Positions 35,355 to 44,144 are shown, counted from the first letter of the stretch. The stretch is DNA of 63,140 nucleotides from an uncultured Eubacteriales bacterium (GCA_905201285.1 CAJKNM010000002.1:1-63140); one strand, 5' to 3'. Translations and numbers: made by a program. The notes: a model not told the origin generated them from the sequence alone.

Positions 35355-35383
35355 TTGACTTTTTCATACTTTAAGCGTATAAT
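35355..35383 (+). promoter_or_regulatory. Sigma-A-type promoter of smpB
   Basis: TTGACT (35355-35360), 17-bp spacer, TATAAT (35378-35383) on the plus strand, about 44 bp before the smpB start. Confidence 0.85.
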
Positions 35384-35426
35384 ACAAAAATGAATTCAAA
35401 GATTGAAGAATTGGGGGGCGACGGAA

Positions 35427-35885
35427 TTGCAGAAAAGCGGGCCTATAGCTCAAAATAAAAAGGCATATCACGATTACTTTGTCGATGATGAGTTAGAAGC
35501 AGGGATAGAGCTGGTTGGCACAGAGGTTAAATCCGTTCGTCTCGGCCGTGTCAACTTAAAGGACAGCTATATTTCCTGCAAGACAGGTGAAGCTATCCTG
35601 ATAGGTATGCACATCAGTCCGTATGAGCAGGGAAGCATCTATAACCACGAACCCTTGCGGCCGCGGCGGCTTCTTCTTCATAAAAAAGAGATAAACAAGC
35701 TTATCGGGCTTACCTCACAGGAGGGGCTCACGCTTATTCCTTTAAAACTCTATTTTAAGGGTCAGTATGTCAAGCTTTCAATCGGAATTTGCAGAGGTAA
35801 AAAGAATTATGATAAGCGTGCCGCTCTTGCGGATCGCGACGCAAAGCGAAATATGGACAGAGCAATCAAAGAAAGATATAGATAA
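35427..35885 (+). CDS. smpB: SsrA-binding protein SmpB
   Basis: A 152-residue SmpB, normal length, which loads tmRNA on stalled ribosomes. It has AYHDYFVDDELEAGIELVGTEVKS, LKDSYISCKTGEAIL, and the basic C-terminal tail KKNYDKRAALADRDAKR that mimics the codon-anticodon helix. The frame opens at TTG 35403, but TTG 35427 has GGGGGG 8 nt upstream and is the likely start; there is no ATG start. It lies 0.9 kb before the tmRNA gene on the same strand, with an esterase gene in between. Confidence 0.95.
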   Translation: MQKSGPIAQNKKAYHDYFVDDELEAGIELVGTEVKSVRLGRVNLKDSYISCKTGEAILIGMHISPYEQGSIYNHEPLRPRRLLLHKKEINKLIGLTSQEGLTLIPLKLYFKGQYVKLSIGICRGKKNYDKRAALADRDAKRNMDRAIKERYR

Positions 35886-35919
35886 TCTTATGATAAATTA
35901 AAGAAAGGAATGTATAAAT

Positions 35920-36756
35920 ATGATAAACAATGTGATAAATATTAATGTTGATTATACAGAAATGGGAGTAAAACCGTCACCGAGACAGACAACCCTTACC
36001 ACATATATTTTGGATAAGGGAAACATTATGGACAGCGGCGGCATAAAGCGTCCGGCGGTTATAGTATGCCCGGGCGGCGGATATAGCTTTACATCACCGC
36101 GTGAGGCGGAGCCTATCGCACTTAAATACTGTGCGGCGGGATTTCATGCCTTTGTGCTTGACTATTCAATCGAACCGTCCTCGTGGCCTGCGGCAACCTG
36201 TGAGCTTTCAAAGGCGGTTTCGTATGTACGAAAAATCGCCGATGAAAATAATATAGACAGCAACAAAATTTTTGTTGCCGGTTTCTCTGCGGGCGGCCAT
36301 CTTGTTGCAAGTCTCGGTGTACATTGGAATCACCCCGATGTTATTAAATATTCGGGCGTAGAAGACGGTTCAAACAGACCAAACGGCATTATCCTCGGTT
36401 ATCCGGTTATAACAGGCGAGGAGGGAAGAACCCATCAGGGTACAATAGATAACTTTGTTGCAGGAAGAGAAAGCGTAAAGCCCCTTGCCTGGCTTGAAAA
36501 TTATGTTACGGAAAAAACACCGCAGACTTTTATATGGCACACATTTACGGATAATTGCGTGCCGGTTATAAGTTCGCTTCGCTTCGCCAACGCTCTCGAA
36601 GCACATAATGTTAAGTTTGAGATGCATATTTATCCAAATGGCGGTCACGGACTTTCAACCGGCGATAATATCACCTGTGCACCGGGCACCGGTATGCCGT
36701 GCGTTACCAACTGGATTGATATGTCGGTTCGCTGGATTAACGAATTTGAGAACTAA
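35920..36756 (+). CDS. Alpha/beta-hydrolase, acetyl-esterase type (BD-FAE-like)
   Basis: A 278-residue cytoplasmic hydrolase without signal peptide. It has the oxyanion-hole segment VIVCPGGGYSFTSPREAEPIA, nucleophile elbow GFSAGGHL (serine), an aspartate in HTFTDNCVP, and histidine in YPNGGHGLS. This pattern is that of the acetyl-xylan-esterase/BD-FAE family, which removes acetyl groups from sugars, and the gene may process imported xylo-oligosaccharides. AAAGAAAGGA precedes the ATG. Its place between smpB and ssrA is unusual for an esterase and may only reflect gene order drift. Confidence 0.87.
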   Translation: MINNVININVDYTEMGVKPSPRQTTLTTYILDKGNIMDSGGIKRPAVIVCPGGGYSFTSPREAEPIALKYCAAGFHAFVLDYSIEPSSWPAATCELSKAVSYVRKIADENNIDSNKIFVAGFSAGGHLVASLGVHWNHPDVIKYSGVEDGSNRPNGIILGYPVITGEEGRTHQGTIDNFVAGRESVKPLAWLENYVTEKTPQTFIWHTFTDNCVPVISSLRFANALEAHNVKFEMHIYPNGGHGLSTGDNITCAPGTGMPCVTNWIDMSVRWINEFEN

Positions 36757-36812
36757 AAAGTTTTTTGCGGAAGCAGCGATTTCCCGCTGTTTCCGCGGAA
36801 TATAAAATATAT

Positions 36813-37162
36813 GGGGATGTAAAGGCTTCGACGGGGTCGCGGAGACTCAGGGAGCGAGCCGCAGCGGGTACTGCGTTAAAAACCCAACTTTTTAAAATTA
36901 AACGCTAACAATAATTTAGCTTACGCTGCCTAATTAACGCAGCTGCCTTCCTGCGGTTACCGCGCCCGCAGAGCAAGGTATCATCCAAGCGGTGAACGTG
37001 AGCGGGGAAAGCTTTGACCCCGCCATGAACCTATGAAGCTACCGTCATCTCAGGCTTGCTTGTGAGCCTGAGATGTTCGGGAATATCAATCACAAGCTAC
37101 GCTCGTAGCGCCCTGTGGGGACGCTTCTTCGGACAGGGGTTCAATTCCCCTCATCTCCACCA
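36813..37162 (+). ncRNA. ssrA: Transfer-messenger RNA (tmRNA, SsrA)
   Basis: A complete tmRNA of 350 nt. Its 5' end GGGGATG pairs with CATCTCC at the 3' end to form the tRNA-like acceptor stem, followed by an encoded CCA (37160-37162). The T-arm GGTTCAATTCC lies just before it. The tag frame resumes at GCT 36904 and reads ANNNLAYAA then TAA (36931-36933), with a second stop frame nearby, so degraded proteins would carry AANNNLAYAA. Pseudoknot-rich segments such as CTCAGGCTTGCTTGTGAGCC lie in between. It is followed directly by a strong terminator. Confidence 0.97.
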
Positions 37163-37170
37163 AAATCAAG

Positions 37171-37197
37171 AAAACCGCCTAAAATAGGCGGTTTTTT
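37171..37197 (+). terminator. Intrinsic terminator of ssrA
   Basis: Stem AAAACCGCCT / AGGCGGTTTT with a short AAAT loop, then TT. Because the 5' side is A-rich, it can also stop the convergent SLOG gene on the minus strand. Confidence 0.9.
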
Positions 37198-37200
37198 CAC

Positions 37201-37533
37201 TCATTTTATCAAATATACTATAATCGGAATATTTCTTTTTCTACAGTTTTCAATCACATATTTTGTGCCGCGGGATTTCCCGTCCCAGAATGCAAGAATT
37301 ATATCCGCGTATTCAATAATCTCAATATTTCTTCTAAGCGGCGCACCGCGTCCGTAAATTTTATACTTCGGCAAAAATTCCGTAAGCTTTATTTTATGCT
37401 CCCGGGCATATTCCCGCGCAAGTGTATCAACCCCTTTAGCACCGCCGGATACTATTTCGCTTGTTTCATCCGGAATATATCTTGATAAATCAATTCTATC
37501 TATTCCCCTTGAACCTATTATTGCTATTTTCAT
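37201..37533 (-). CDS. SLOG-family (DUF2493-like) Rossmann protein
   Basis: A 110-residue single-domain protein that begins with MKIAIIGSRG and contains IVSGGAKGVDTLAREYA, two motifs of the SLOG/YspA/DprA-like nucleotide-binding fold. The later segment RRNIEIIEYADIILAFWDGKSRGT fits the same family, which includes lysine-decarboxylase-like and TIR-linked nucleotide sensors. Exact ligand and role are unknown. The frame opens upstream at 37563, but ATG 37533 is preceded by AAGGAG and is the start. It lies in a small accessory stretch right after the tmRNA. Confidence 0.82.
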   Translation of the reverse strand: MKIAIIGSRGIDRIDLSRYIPDETSEIVSGGAKGVDTLAREYAREHKIKLTEFLPKYKIYGRGAPLRRNIEIIEYADIILAFWDGKSRGTKYVIENCRKRNIPIIVYLIK

Positions 37534-37641
37534 AAATCTACTCCTTGAATGTATTTTAGACATATTATGCGTTCATAATAGCATTATAACATAAAATAGC
37601 TATAAAATAAATACATAAAATATTTATTTTGGGGTGATTTT

Positions 37642-37818
37642 ATGGCTATAAAAAGTTTATCAATAAGAATAGATAGCGATATGCTCAATAGATTGCATTA
37701 CGTCGCTGACTATGAAGGCCGTTCTGCAAACAGTCAAATCCTTATTCTTATTCGAGATGCAATCGAAAAATTTGAGAATGACCACGGGAAAATTGAGCTT
37801 AACAAGCCGCAGTCATAA
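37642..37818 (+). CDS. Ribbon-helix-helix (Arc-like) protein, copy 1
   Basis: A 58-residue protein with a ribbon-helix-helix layout: a short beta strand (SLSIRIDSDML), then two helices (LHYVADYEGRSANSQILILIRDAIEKF). Such proteins dimerise to bind DNA and often act as antitoxins or phage/plasmid repressors. ATG is preceded by GGGGTGA. The C-terminal tail EKFENDHGKIELNKPQS is nearly identical to that of the second copy. No toxin gene is adjacent, so a role as a stand-alone regulator is more likely than a toxin-antitoxin pair. Confidence 0.75.
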   Translation: MAIKSLSIRIDSDMLNRLHYVADYEGRSANSQILILIRDAIEKFENDHGKIELNKPQS

Positions 37819-37872
37819 GATGATGATATGTTTTAATCGTTACTCTTAAAATCGGGCTGTTTTTAGACCTCA
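37771..37872. repeat. Duplicated segment, copy 1 (gene tail plus 3' region)
   Basis: About 100 bp covering the last 15 codons of the first ribbon-helix-helix gene and its 3' flank (through CTGTTTTTAGACCTCA) recurs at 38096-38194 with few substitutions and a 3-bp indel. Confidence 0.9.
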
Positions 37873-37960
37873 TTTTTATGCGTCGTAAATGCGTCATTTT
37901 TACTTAATATTATACTGCAATGATAAAATTAAGTCAATACTTAGTCAGAGGTGAGTCATT

Positions 37961-38143
37961 ATGAAAGACAATTTACCACGCTATACATTAAGAATATCTA
38001 AAATTTTGTTGGATAAACTTGCGTATATTGCAGAATATGAGGGTAGAACAAAAAATAAAGAAATTGAACAGTTAATAAAGCACAGGATTTCAGAGTTTGA
38101 ACGTGACCACGGGAAAATTGAGCTTAATAAGCCGCAGACATAA
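37961..38143 (+). CDS. Ribbon-helix-helix (Arc-like) protein, copy 2
   Basis: A 60-residue paralogue of the gene 143 bp upstream. The beta strand is PRYTLRISKILLDKL, the helical part LAYIAEYEGRTKNKEIEQLIKHRI, and the tail ERDHGKIELNKPQT is shared almost exactly with copy 1. The N-terminal halves differ much more than the tails, which suggests duplication followed by gene conversion of the ends. A GAGGTGA precedes the start. It could cross-regulate with copy 1 or form heterodimers. Confidence 0.78.
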   Translation: MKDNLPRYTLRISKILLDKLAYIAEYEGRTKNKEIEQLIKHRISEFERDHGKIELNKPQT

Positions 38144-38194
38144 GATGATATATTTTAATCGCAACTCTTAAAATCGTGCTGTTTTTAGGCCTCA
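38096..38194. repeat. Duplicated segment, copy 2
   Basis: Second copy of the 100-bp duplication described for 37771-37872. The similarity covers both coding and non-coding bases, so it is a recent DNA duplication and not only shared protein ancestry. Confidence 0.9.
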
Positions 38195-38255
38195 GATGAT
38201 ACTATGGTGATAATTAAACAAATACTAGCCACGGCTGAGGTTATCGAATAAAAAG

Positions 38256-38291
38256 ATGGGCTATAGCAAAAATCATTTTGCTATAGCCCAT
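38256..38291 (-). terminator. Intrinsic terminator of asnB
   Basis: A perfect 16-bp stem (ATGGGCTATAGCAAAA and its complement) with a 4-nt loop, followed on the minus strand by CTTTTTA, 22 bp after the asnB stop. Confidence 0.92.
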
Positions 38292-38312
38292 TATCTCATT
38301 TCGATTTTATGC

Positions 38313-39893
38313 TTATTTTCCGCTGTCACCGTAGTTTGAAAGAACTCGTGCTGATGGGTCGTTTACGTCACAGCCTTCCCATTCTTTATTGGGCATCCAG
38401 AAGTCAACAACCATCTCGCTCTGACCGGGATAATATTTCTCAAATATCTCGCGATAGAGAAGAGATTCCTTTGTAAACGGCTGAGCATGGGTATATTTCC
38501 TGCGCTTTTCTTCAAATTCTTCGTCGGTGTAAACACCCTCGGCATATTCTTTCAGATAATCTACCATTGAGTGTCCTACTGCGTCAGAGAAAGCCGCCTT
38601 CTCGCGGAAGAGTATATCGTGCGGAAGATAATCGCCTTCAAACGCCTTACGGAGTAGGTACTTGCCCTTTCCGTAGGTGTTCATCTTCATCTTGGGGTCA
38701 ATCGCCATTACATACTTAACAAAATCCAAATCGCCGAACGGAACGCGTGCTTCAAGCGAGTTTACAGAGATACAGCGGTCGGCACGCAGAACGTCATACA
38801 TATATAATTCGCGGAGACGTTTTTGAGCCTCCTTTTGGAATTCCTCAGCGCTCGGGGCAAAGTCGGTATATTTATATCCGAACAATTCGTCTGAAATCTC
38901 ACCCGTCAAAAGAACCCGAATATCGGTATCCTCGTGGATTGCCTTGCAGACAAGGTACATTCCCATACTTGCACGGATTGTGGTTATGTCATATGTGCCG
39001 AGAAGGGCAATGACCGTCTCTAAATTTTTGAGAACGTCATCCTTTGAAATTATAACTTCGGTGTGGTCGCTTTTTATATAATCCGCAACCTCTTTAGCGT
39101 ATTTTAAATCGATTGCATCCTCACTCATACCTATGGCAAACGTCTTTATCGGCTTATCTGAAAGCTTAGCGGCTATAGAACACACAAGTGAGGAGTCAAG
39201 GCCGCCGCTCAGCAGGAAGCCGACCTTTGCATCAGACACAAGACGTTTTTTAACACCGCTGACCAGCTTATCGTGGATATTCTTGCAAACCGCTTCGATG
39301 TCATCATGTAAATACTCGTCTACCTCTTCGATTCGGCAATAGCACACGAACTCGCCGTCTTTATAATAATGCCCGGGAGGAAACGGCATAATCTTATCAC
39401 AAATACCGACCAGGTTTTTAGCTTCGCTTGCAAAAACGATAACATCCTTCTTATCATATCCATAGAAGAGCGGCCGAATACCAATCGGATCCCTTGCCGC
39501 AATATAGCTGTTTGTCCCCGCGTCATATATTATGCAGGCAAACTCAGCATCGAGCTTTTTAAACATATCTGTACCGTATTCCTTATAAAGCGGAAGGAGA
39601 ATTTCACAGTCCGAATCGCTCTTGAAGGTATAACCCTTAGCCTCAAGCTCTTTTTTGAACTTGTCAAAGCCATAAATCTCGCCGTTACACACAACATAGC
39701 TTCCATCCATCGAAAATGGCTGCATACCCTCGTCGGTAAGACCCATAATTGCCAGTCGGTGAAAGCCGAGAAGACCGTTTCCGGTATCAACAATCCTGCT
39801 GTCGTCGGGACCTCTTGATATGGTACGGTCAAAACCTATTTTAAACTCTTTTATGGAGGCGCCGCCTCCGCAATAACCCATAATAGAACACAT
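38313..39893 (-). CDS. asnB: Asparagine synthetase B (glutamine-hydrolysing)
   Basis: A 526-residue AsnB. It has the N-terminal class II glutamine amidotransferase domain with catalytic C2 (MCSIMGYCGG), GPDDSR and GEIYGF. The synthetase domain has the ATP-pyrophosphatase loop LLSGGLDSSL and later GEISDELFGYKY and the substrate-binding RVPFGD. It makes asparagine from aspartate, ATP and glutamine. It lies downstream of amt with a tRNA-Asn-type T-box leader between, so it is specifically induced when asparaginyl-tRNA is scarce. GGAGG precedes the start. Confidence 0.95.
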   Translation of the reverse strand: MCSIMGYCGGGASIKEFKIGFDRTISRGPDDSRIVDTGNGLLGFHRLAIMGLTDEGMQPFSMDGSYVVCNGEIYGFDKFKKELEAKGYTFKSDSDCEILLPLYKEYGTDMFKKLDAEFACIIYDAGTNSYIAARDPIGIRPLFYGYDKKDVIVFASEAKNLVGICDKIMPFPPGHYYKDGEFVCYCRIEEVDEYLHDDIEAVCKNIHDKLVSGVKKRLVSDAKVGFLLSGGLDSSLVCSIAAKLSDKPIKTFAIGMSEDAIDLKYAKEVADYIKSDHTEVIISKDDVLKNLETVIALLGTYDITTIRASMGMYLVCKAIHEDTDIRVLLTGEISDELFGYKYTDFAPSAEEFQKEAQKRLRELYMYDVLRADRCISVNSLEARVPFGDLDFVKYVMAIDPKMKMNTYGKGKYLLRKAFEGDYLPHDILFREKAAFSDAVGHSMVDYLKEYAEGVYTDEEFEEKRRKYTHAQPFTKESLLYREIFEKYYPGQSEMVVDFWMPNKEWEGCDVNDPSARVLSNYGDSGK

Positions 39894-39929
39894 AATAATA
39901 TCCTCCGAATAAATTAAATAAATTTTTCA

Positions 39930-40215
39930 GCATCCATATAGGGCAAGTGCTGTGCTTGCGGTGCCACCTATATTTACTTAATTTCCAAGCCTCTGACAAG
40001 GCTCTGCCGTCTTACGCGCGGCACATTACGTCGCACCTACTAAAACGCCCAAACGGTGTTCTGACAAAGCGAACGCTTTGCCGGAACACCTTATGGGTAT
40101 TGTTTCGGATTGCAGCTCGAAAAGTGTTATTCATACGGGGCGTGCTGCGCGAATCTCACCGCCTCGCGCTCTCTGTATGCCGTTTCCCGTATTACTTGTC
40201 TTTTCTCAAACGCTT
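39930..40215 (-). promoter_or_regulatory. T-box riboswitch (tRNA-Asn specificity) of asnB
   Basis: On the minus strand the leader shows the T-box antiterminator: ATATAGG / CCTATAT closing helix (39936-39973), the 7-nt T-box bulge in GGTGGCACC that pairs with the tRNA acceptor end, and GCAAG / CTTGC. Upstream is a Stem I with AGAGAG and GGCGGTGAGA motifs (40140-40176) and an ATACGGG / CCCGTAT helix. The specifier position reads AAC (40128-40126), the asparagine codon, followed by A. A large hairpin (about 40028-40093, GGTGTTC / GAACACC arms) lies between. I do not see an obvious terminator T-run after the antiterminator, so it may control translation or a distant terminator. Confidence 0.85.
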
Positions 40216-40228
40216 TTTATTCTGTGGT

Positions 40229-41971
40229 TTATTCTACGTCCTGAAGAGCGTCAAAACCTTCTTCACCTGTACGAACCTTAACTACGTTCTCTACATCATA
40301 TACGAAAATCTTACCGTCGCCGATATGACCTGTGTAAAGAACCTTCTTAGCAGTCTCGATAACGCTTCTTACCGGAACCTTGCTTACAACGATGTCAACC
40401 TGAACCTTAGGAAGGAGGTTTGTCTCAACCGGAACACCTCTGTAATACTCAGGCTTACCCTTCTGGATACCACAGCCCATAACGTGAGATACTGTCATAC
40501 CTGTAATACCAATCTGCATCATTGCATTCTTAAGTGATTCAAACTTCGCTTCCTTGCAGACTATTTCAACCTTAGTGAACTTGTCTGTGCCTTCTTTTGT
40601 TTCCACCGGCTTGGTTGCAACATTTTCAACCTTGACAGCCTTAGAAACAGGAACATCACCCATTGTCTCGCCGTAATAATCAGCCGCTGTCGTGTCAGGT
40701 TCCATTGCAAAGCCCGCATGTGCGGTAAGCAAGCCGTGTTCAGAAACGTCAAGACCTGTGATTTCGTCTTCAGCACTTGCACGTAAGCCGATAGTGTGCT
40801 TCAAAATCTGGAATACTATTGTAATAACTATGCCGACATAGAGGATTACCGAGCAAACACCGAGCAGCTGAACACCTAAGAACTTGAAGCCGCCGCCATA
40901 GAACAGCCCCTGCATAACAGGAAGAGTTCCGTCTGCTTCAGCTACACCGCCCGTTGAGAAGAAGCCGAGCAGGATGGTTCCAAGTGCACCGCATACGCCG
41001 TGAACAGAGATTGCACCAACCGGGTCATCGATTTTAGCAACTTTATCGAAGAACTCAACAGCCAAAACCATAACTATACCAAAGATAAGACCCATGATTG
41101 CCGCACCGACCGGACTGACCGTATCACAGCCTGCTGTGATACCTACAAGACCTGCAAGAGCAGCGTTATATGTCATCGAAACATCCGGCTTTCCGTAACG
41201 AACCCATGTGAAGATAAGTGTGGCTACACAAGCGCAGGCTGCTGCGAGGTTTGTGTTGAAGAATACAAGACCCGCACGTGTTACCTGTGAGTCAGAATCC
41301 ATACCTACGGTAGATGCACCGTTGAAACCAAACCAGCAGAACCAAAGAATGAATACACCGAGAGCCGCCGCTGTCATATTGTGTCCGAGTATAGCTCTGG
41401 GTTTTCCGTCCTTTCCGTACTTTCCGATACGCGGGCCGAGGATTGCCGCACCTATGCAGGCACATACGCCGCCGACCATATGTACTGTTGTGGAACCTGC
41501 GAAGTCATGGAAACCTAATTCCGAAAGCCAGCCGCCGCCCCAAATCCAGTGACCCGATATTGGGTAGATGAGCAATGAAATTGCCGCTGAATAGATACAA
41601 TATGCAGAAAACTTTGTACGCTCTGCCATTGAACCCGAAACGATTGTTGCGGATGTTGCACAGAACACCGTCTGGAATATTGCATATGCCCAAAGCGGAA
41701 CACCATCCGGAAGGACTGAGCTATAGTCCTTCATAATCATCGGGTCAAACCATCCGAATAACGCCGTACCTGTTCCAAACATTACGCCGAAGCCAACCAA
41801 CCAGAAGCACGGCGTACCTATACAGAAATCCATAAGGTTTTTCATTAAAATGTTACCTGTATTCTTTGCCCTTGTAAAGCCTGCTTCGCAAAGCGAGAAG
41901 CCTGCCTGCATAAAGAATACTAACGCTGCCCCCAACAGCACCCATATTGTGTTAACCGAACTGAATTCCAT
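40229..41971 (-). CDS. amt: Ammonium transporter with fused C-terminal P-II domain
   Basis: A 580-residue membrane protein. Residues 1-420 are an Amt/Mep ammonium channel with about eleven transmembrane helices (FMQAGFSLCEAGFTRAKN, GHWIWGGGWLS, HMVGGVCA, HGVCGALGTILLGFF). A linker follows, then about 467-580 is a P-II (GlnB/GlnK) domain: FTKVEIVCKEAKFESLKNAM, T-loop GKPEYYRGVPVETN and the C-terminal HIGDGKIFVYDVENVVKVRTGEEG that binds ATP/2-oxoglutarate. In most bacteria P-II is a separate gene; here it is covalently tethered to its target. Gene order glnA-amt-asnB suggests shared nitrogen control. A GGAGGG precedes the ATG. Confidence 0.95.
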   Translation of the reverse strand: MEFSSVNTIWVLLGAALVFFMQAGFSLCEAGFTRAKNTGNILMKNLMDFCIGTPCFWLVGFGVMFGTGTALFGWFDPMIMKDYSSVLPDGVPLWAYAIFQTVFCATSATIVSGSMAERTKFSAYCIYSAAISLLIYPISGHWIWGGGWLSELGFHDFAGSTTVHMVGGVCACIGAAILGPRIGKYGKDGKPRAILGHNMTAAALGVFILWFCWFGFNGASTVGMDSDSQVTRAGLVFFNTNLAAACACVATLIFTWVRYGKPDVSMTYNAALAGLVGITAGCDTVSPVGAAIMGLIFGIVMVLAVEFFDKVAKIDDPVGAISVHGVCGALGTILLGFFSTGGVAEADGTLPVMQGLFYGGGFKFLGVQLLGVCSVILYVGIVITIVFQILKHTIGLRASAEDEITGLDVSEHGLLTAHAGFAMEPDTTAADYYGETMGDVPVSKAVKVENVATKPVETKEGTDKFTKVEIVCKEAKFESLKNAMMQIGITGMTVSHVMGCGIQKGKPEYYRGVPVETNLLPKVQVDIVVSKVPVRSVIETAKKVLYTGHIGDGKIFVYDVENVVKVRTGEEGFDALQDVE

Positions 41972-42047
41972 ATTAATCCCTCCAATATTTTAATATTTAA
42001 TAAAAATTTTAATCTTTTTACGGTTTAAACGAGTTTATGTATTTTAC

Positions 42048-44144
42048 TTATCTGACGCCGAACAACAATTCACCGTAGGTCGGGAAAGGCCAATACTTCT
42101 CGGCCGTAAGAGTTTCGGCTTCATCAGCAACCGCTCTCAAAGCGCCCATCTTAGGCAGAATTTCGTCTCTGTCGGCATTAGCTATTTCTGTTACATCATC
42201 AACAGTCTTAAGCTTAACAAGTGCGTGTTCCAAATCCTCTGTTGCGGATGCAATGCTGTCGGTCAGGCAGGAGAGCTTCTTAATAAGCTCTTTTTCGTAT
42301 TCACAGCTGAGGCCCTCAACAGCGGCGGTCTTAGCCGCAACGGATTTCGCGAGGTCAGCGGTATACTCTTCGACAGCCGGAAGAATTTCTTTCTTAGCCA
42401 TATCAACCATTGTAAGACCTTCGATGTTGATAACCTTACTGTAGTTATCGAGCATTATCTCACAGCGCGCCTCGATTTCGGCTTTGGTGTAAATCTTGTG
42501 AGATGTAAGCATATCGACGTTCTTCTTATCAAGAAGCTTCGGCATACAATCCGGAGTTGTTCTCAAGTTCAAAAGGCCTCTCTTTTCGGTTGCTTCCTTA
42601 ATCCACGCGTCATCATAACCGTTACCGTTGAAGATAATCTTCTTGTGATCCTTGATTGTGTTCTTAATCATATCATGAAGAGCCGTATCAAAGTCGTCTA
42701 CGCCCTCGAGTCTGTCGGCATAAACCTTAAGGCTTTCAGCAACAGCCGAGTTTAACATAATGTTTGCGCAAGCGATGCTGTTTGAAGAACCGAGCATACG
42801 GAACTCAAACTTGTTACCCGTGAAAGCGAAAGGCGAAGTACGGTTACGGTCTGTGTTGTCCTTCTGGAACTTAGGAAGAACGTTTACTCCGAGCTTCATT
42901 TTTGCTTTTTCTGCTGCACTGTACGGCTTATCATTTTCGATTGCGTCTAAGATTTCTGTCAGTTCATCACCTAAGAAAATTGAGATAACAGCCGGCGGAG
43001 CTTCGTTTGCACCGAGTCTGTGGTCGTTGCCTGCTGTTGCAACGGAAAGTCTGAGTAAATCCTGATAATCGTCCACCGCTTTGATGACTGCACAGAGGAA
43101 GAGTAAAAACTGTGCGTTTTCATAAGGTGTTTCGCCCGGTGTCAGAAGATTTACTCCGGTGTCGGTTGAAATTGACCAGTTGTTGTGCTTACCGCTTCCG
43201 TTTACACCCGCGAAAGGCTTCTCGTGGAGCAGGCATACAAGGCCGTGTCTTGCGGCAACCTTCTGCATAATTTCCATTGTGAGCTGGTTGTGGTCTGTCG
43301 CAATATTGGTCGTGCTGTAAATAGGTGCAAGCTCATGCTGTGCCGGCGCAACCTCGTTGTGCTCTGTCTTTGCAAGAATTCCGAGTTTCCAAAGTTCCTC
43401 GTTTAAATCCTGCATATATTCTTCAACTCTGGGCTTGATTGTACCAAAGTAATGATCATCAAGTTCCTGACCTTTAGGAGGCATCGCACCGAAAAGGGTA
43501 CGACCGGTATATATCAAATCTTTTCTCTGGTCAAAATACTTCTTGTCTACGAGGAAGTATTCCTGTTCGGGTCCTACAGAGGTTTTAACGCAATGAACAT
43601 CTGTATTTCCGAAGAGTTTAAGAATTCTGAGAGCCTGTTTGTTGAGTGCTTCCATCGAACGGAGCAGAGGAGTCTTTTTATCAAGAGCCTCACCGCTGTA
43701 TGAACAAAATGCTGTCGGAATACAAAGAGTCTTTCCCTTGATGAATGCATATGATGTCGGATCCCACGCCGTATAGCCTCTTGCTTCAAACGTTGCGCGG
43801 AGACCGCCCGACGGGAACGATGATGCATCCGGCTCGCCCTTAATCAGCTCCTTGCCTGAGAATTCCATCAATACACGTCCGTCCGGAGCCGGGTCAATGA
43901 AGCTGTCGTGTTTCTCTGCAGTCACGCCTGTCATCGGCTGGAACCAATGCGTATAATGTGTTGCGCCATGCTCAACCGCCCATTCTTTCATTGCGCTCGC
44001 AACCGCGTCCGCAACAGCGGGGTCAAGCTTCGCACCCTCGTCAATCGTCTTTTTAAGAGATGAGTAAACCTTTGCTGAAAGCTTTGCTTTCATTACTCTG
44101 TCATCAAATACTAAACTGCCGAAATAATCCGAAACTGTTTTCAT
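42048..44144 (-). CDS. glnN: Glutamine synthetase type III
   Basis: A 698-residue GSIII, the long form found in Bacteroides and Clostridia (about 700 residues against about 450 for GSI). It joins glutamate and ammonia using ATP. It has the GSIII N-terminal WFQPMTGVTAEKHDSF, the Mg/glutamate segment VGPEQEYFLVDKKYF, the motif HNEVAPAQHELAPIYS, and NRTSPFAFTGNKFEFR. It is the first gene of the nitrogen block: a consensus promoter lies upstream, followed immediately by a terminator hairpin (44227-44277), then the ribosome binding site AAGGAGG. The amt gene begins about 76 bp after its stop. Confidence 0.96.
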   Translation of the reverse strand: MKTVSDYFGSLVFDDRVMKAKLSAKVYSSLKKTIDEGAKLDPAVADAVASAMKEWAVEHGATHYTHWFQPMTGVTAEKHDSFIDPAPDGRVLMEFSGKELIKGEPDASSFPSGGLRATFEARGYTAWDPTSYAFIKGKTLCIPTAFCSYSGEALDKKTPLLRSMEALNKQALRILKLFGNTDVHCVKTSVGPEQEYFLVDKKYFDQRKDLIYTGRTLFGAMPPKGQELDDHYFGTIKPRVEEYMQDLNEELWKLGILAKTEHNEVAPAQHELAPIYSTTNIATDHNQLTMEIMQKVAARHGLVCLLHEKPFAGVNGSGKHNNWSISTDTGVNLLTPGETPYENAQFLLFLCAVIKAVDDYQDLLRLSVATAGNDHRLGANEAPPAVISIFLGDELTEILDAIENDKPYSAAEKAKMKLGVNVLPKFQKDNTDRNRTSPFAFTGNKFEFRMLGSSNSIACANIMLNSAVAESLKVYADRLEGVDDFDTALHDMIKNTIKDHKKIIFNGNGYDDAWIKEATEKRGLLNLRTTPDCMPKLLDKKNVDMLTSHKIYTKAEIEARCEIMLDNYSKVINIEGLTMVDMAKKEILPAVEEYTADLAKSVAAKTAAVEGLSCEYEKELIKKLSCLTDSIASATEDLEHALVKLKTVDDVTEIANADRDEILPKMGALRAVADEAETLTAEKYWPFPTYGELLFGVR

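Noticed and set aside
37642..38143. Toxin-antitoxin module made by the ribbon-helix-helix genes
   Set aside because: Both genes are ribbon-helix-helix type; no toxin-like gene is adjacent on either side.
36813..38194. Integrated element using the ssrA 3' end as attachment site
   Set aside because: I looked for a repeat of the last bases of ssrA downstream in the window and saw none, and no integrase is present.
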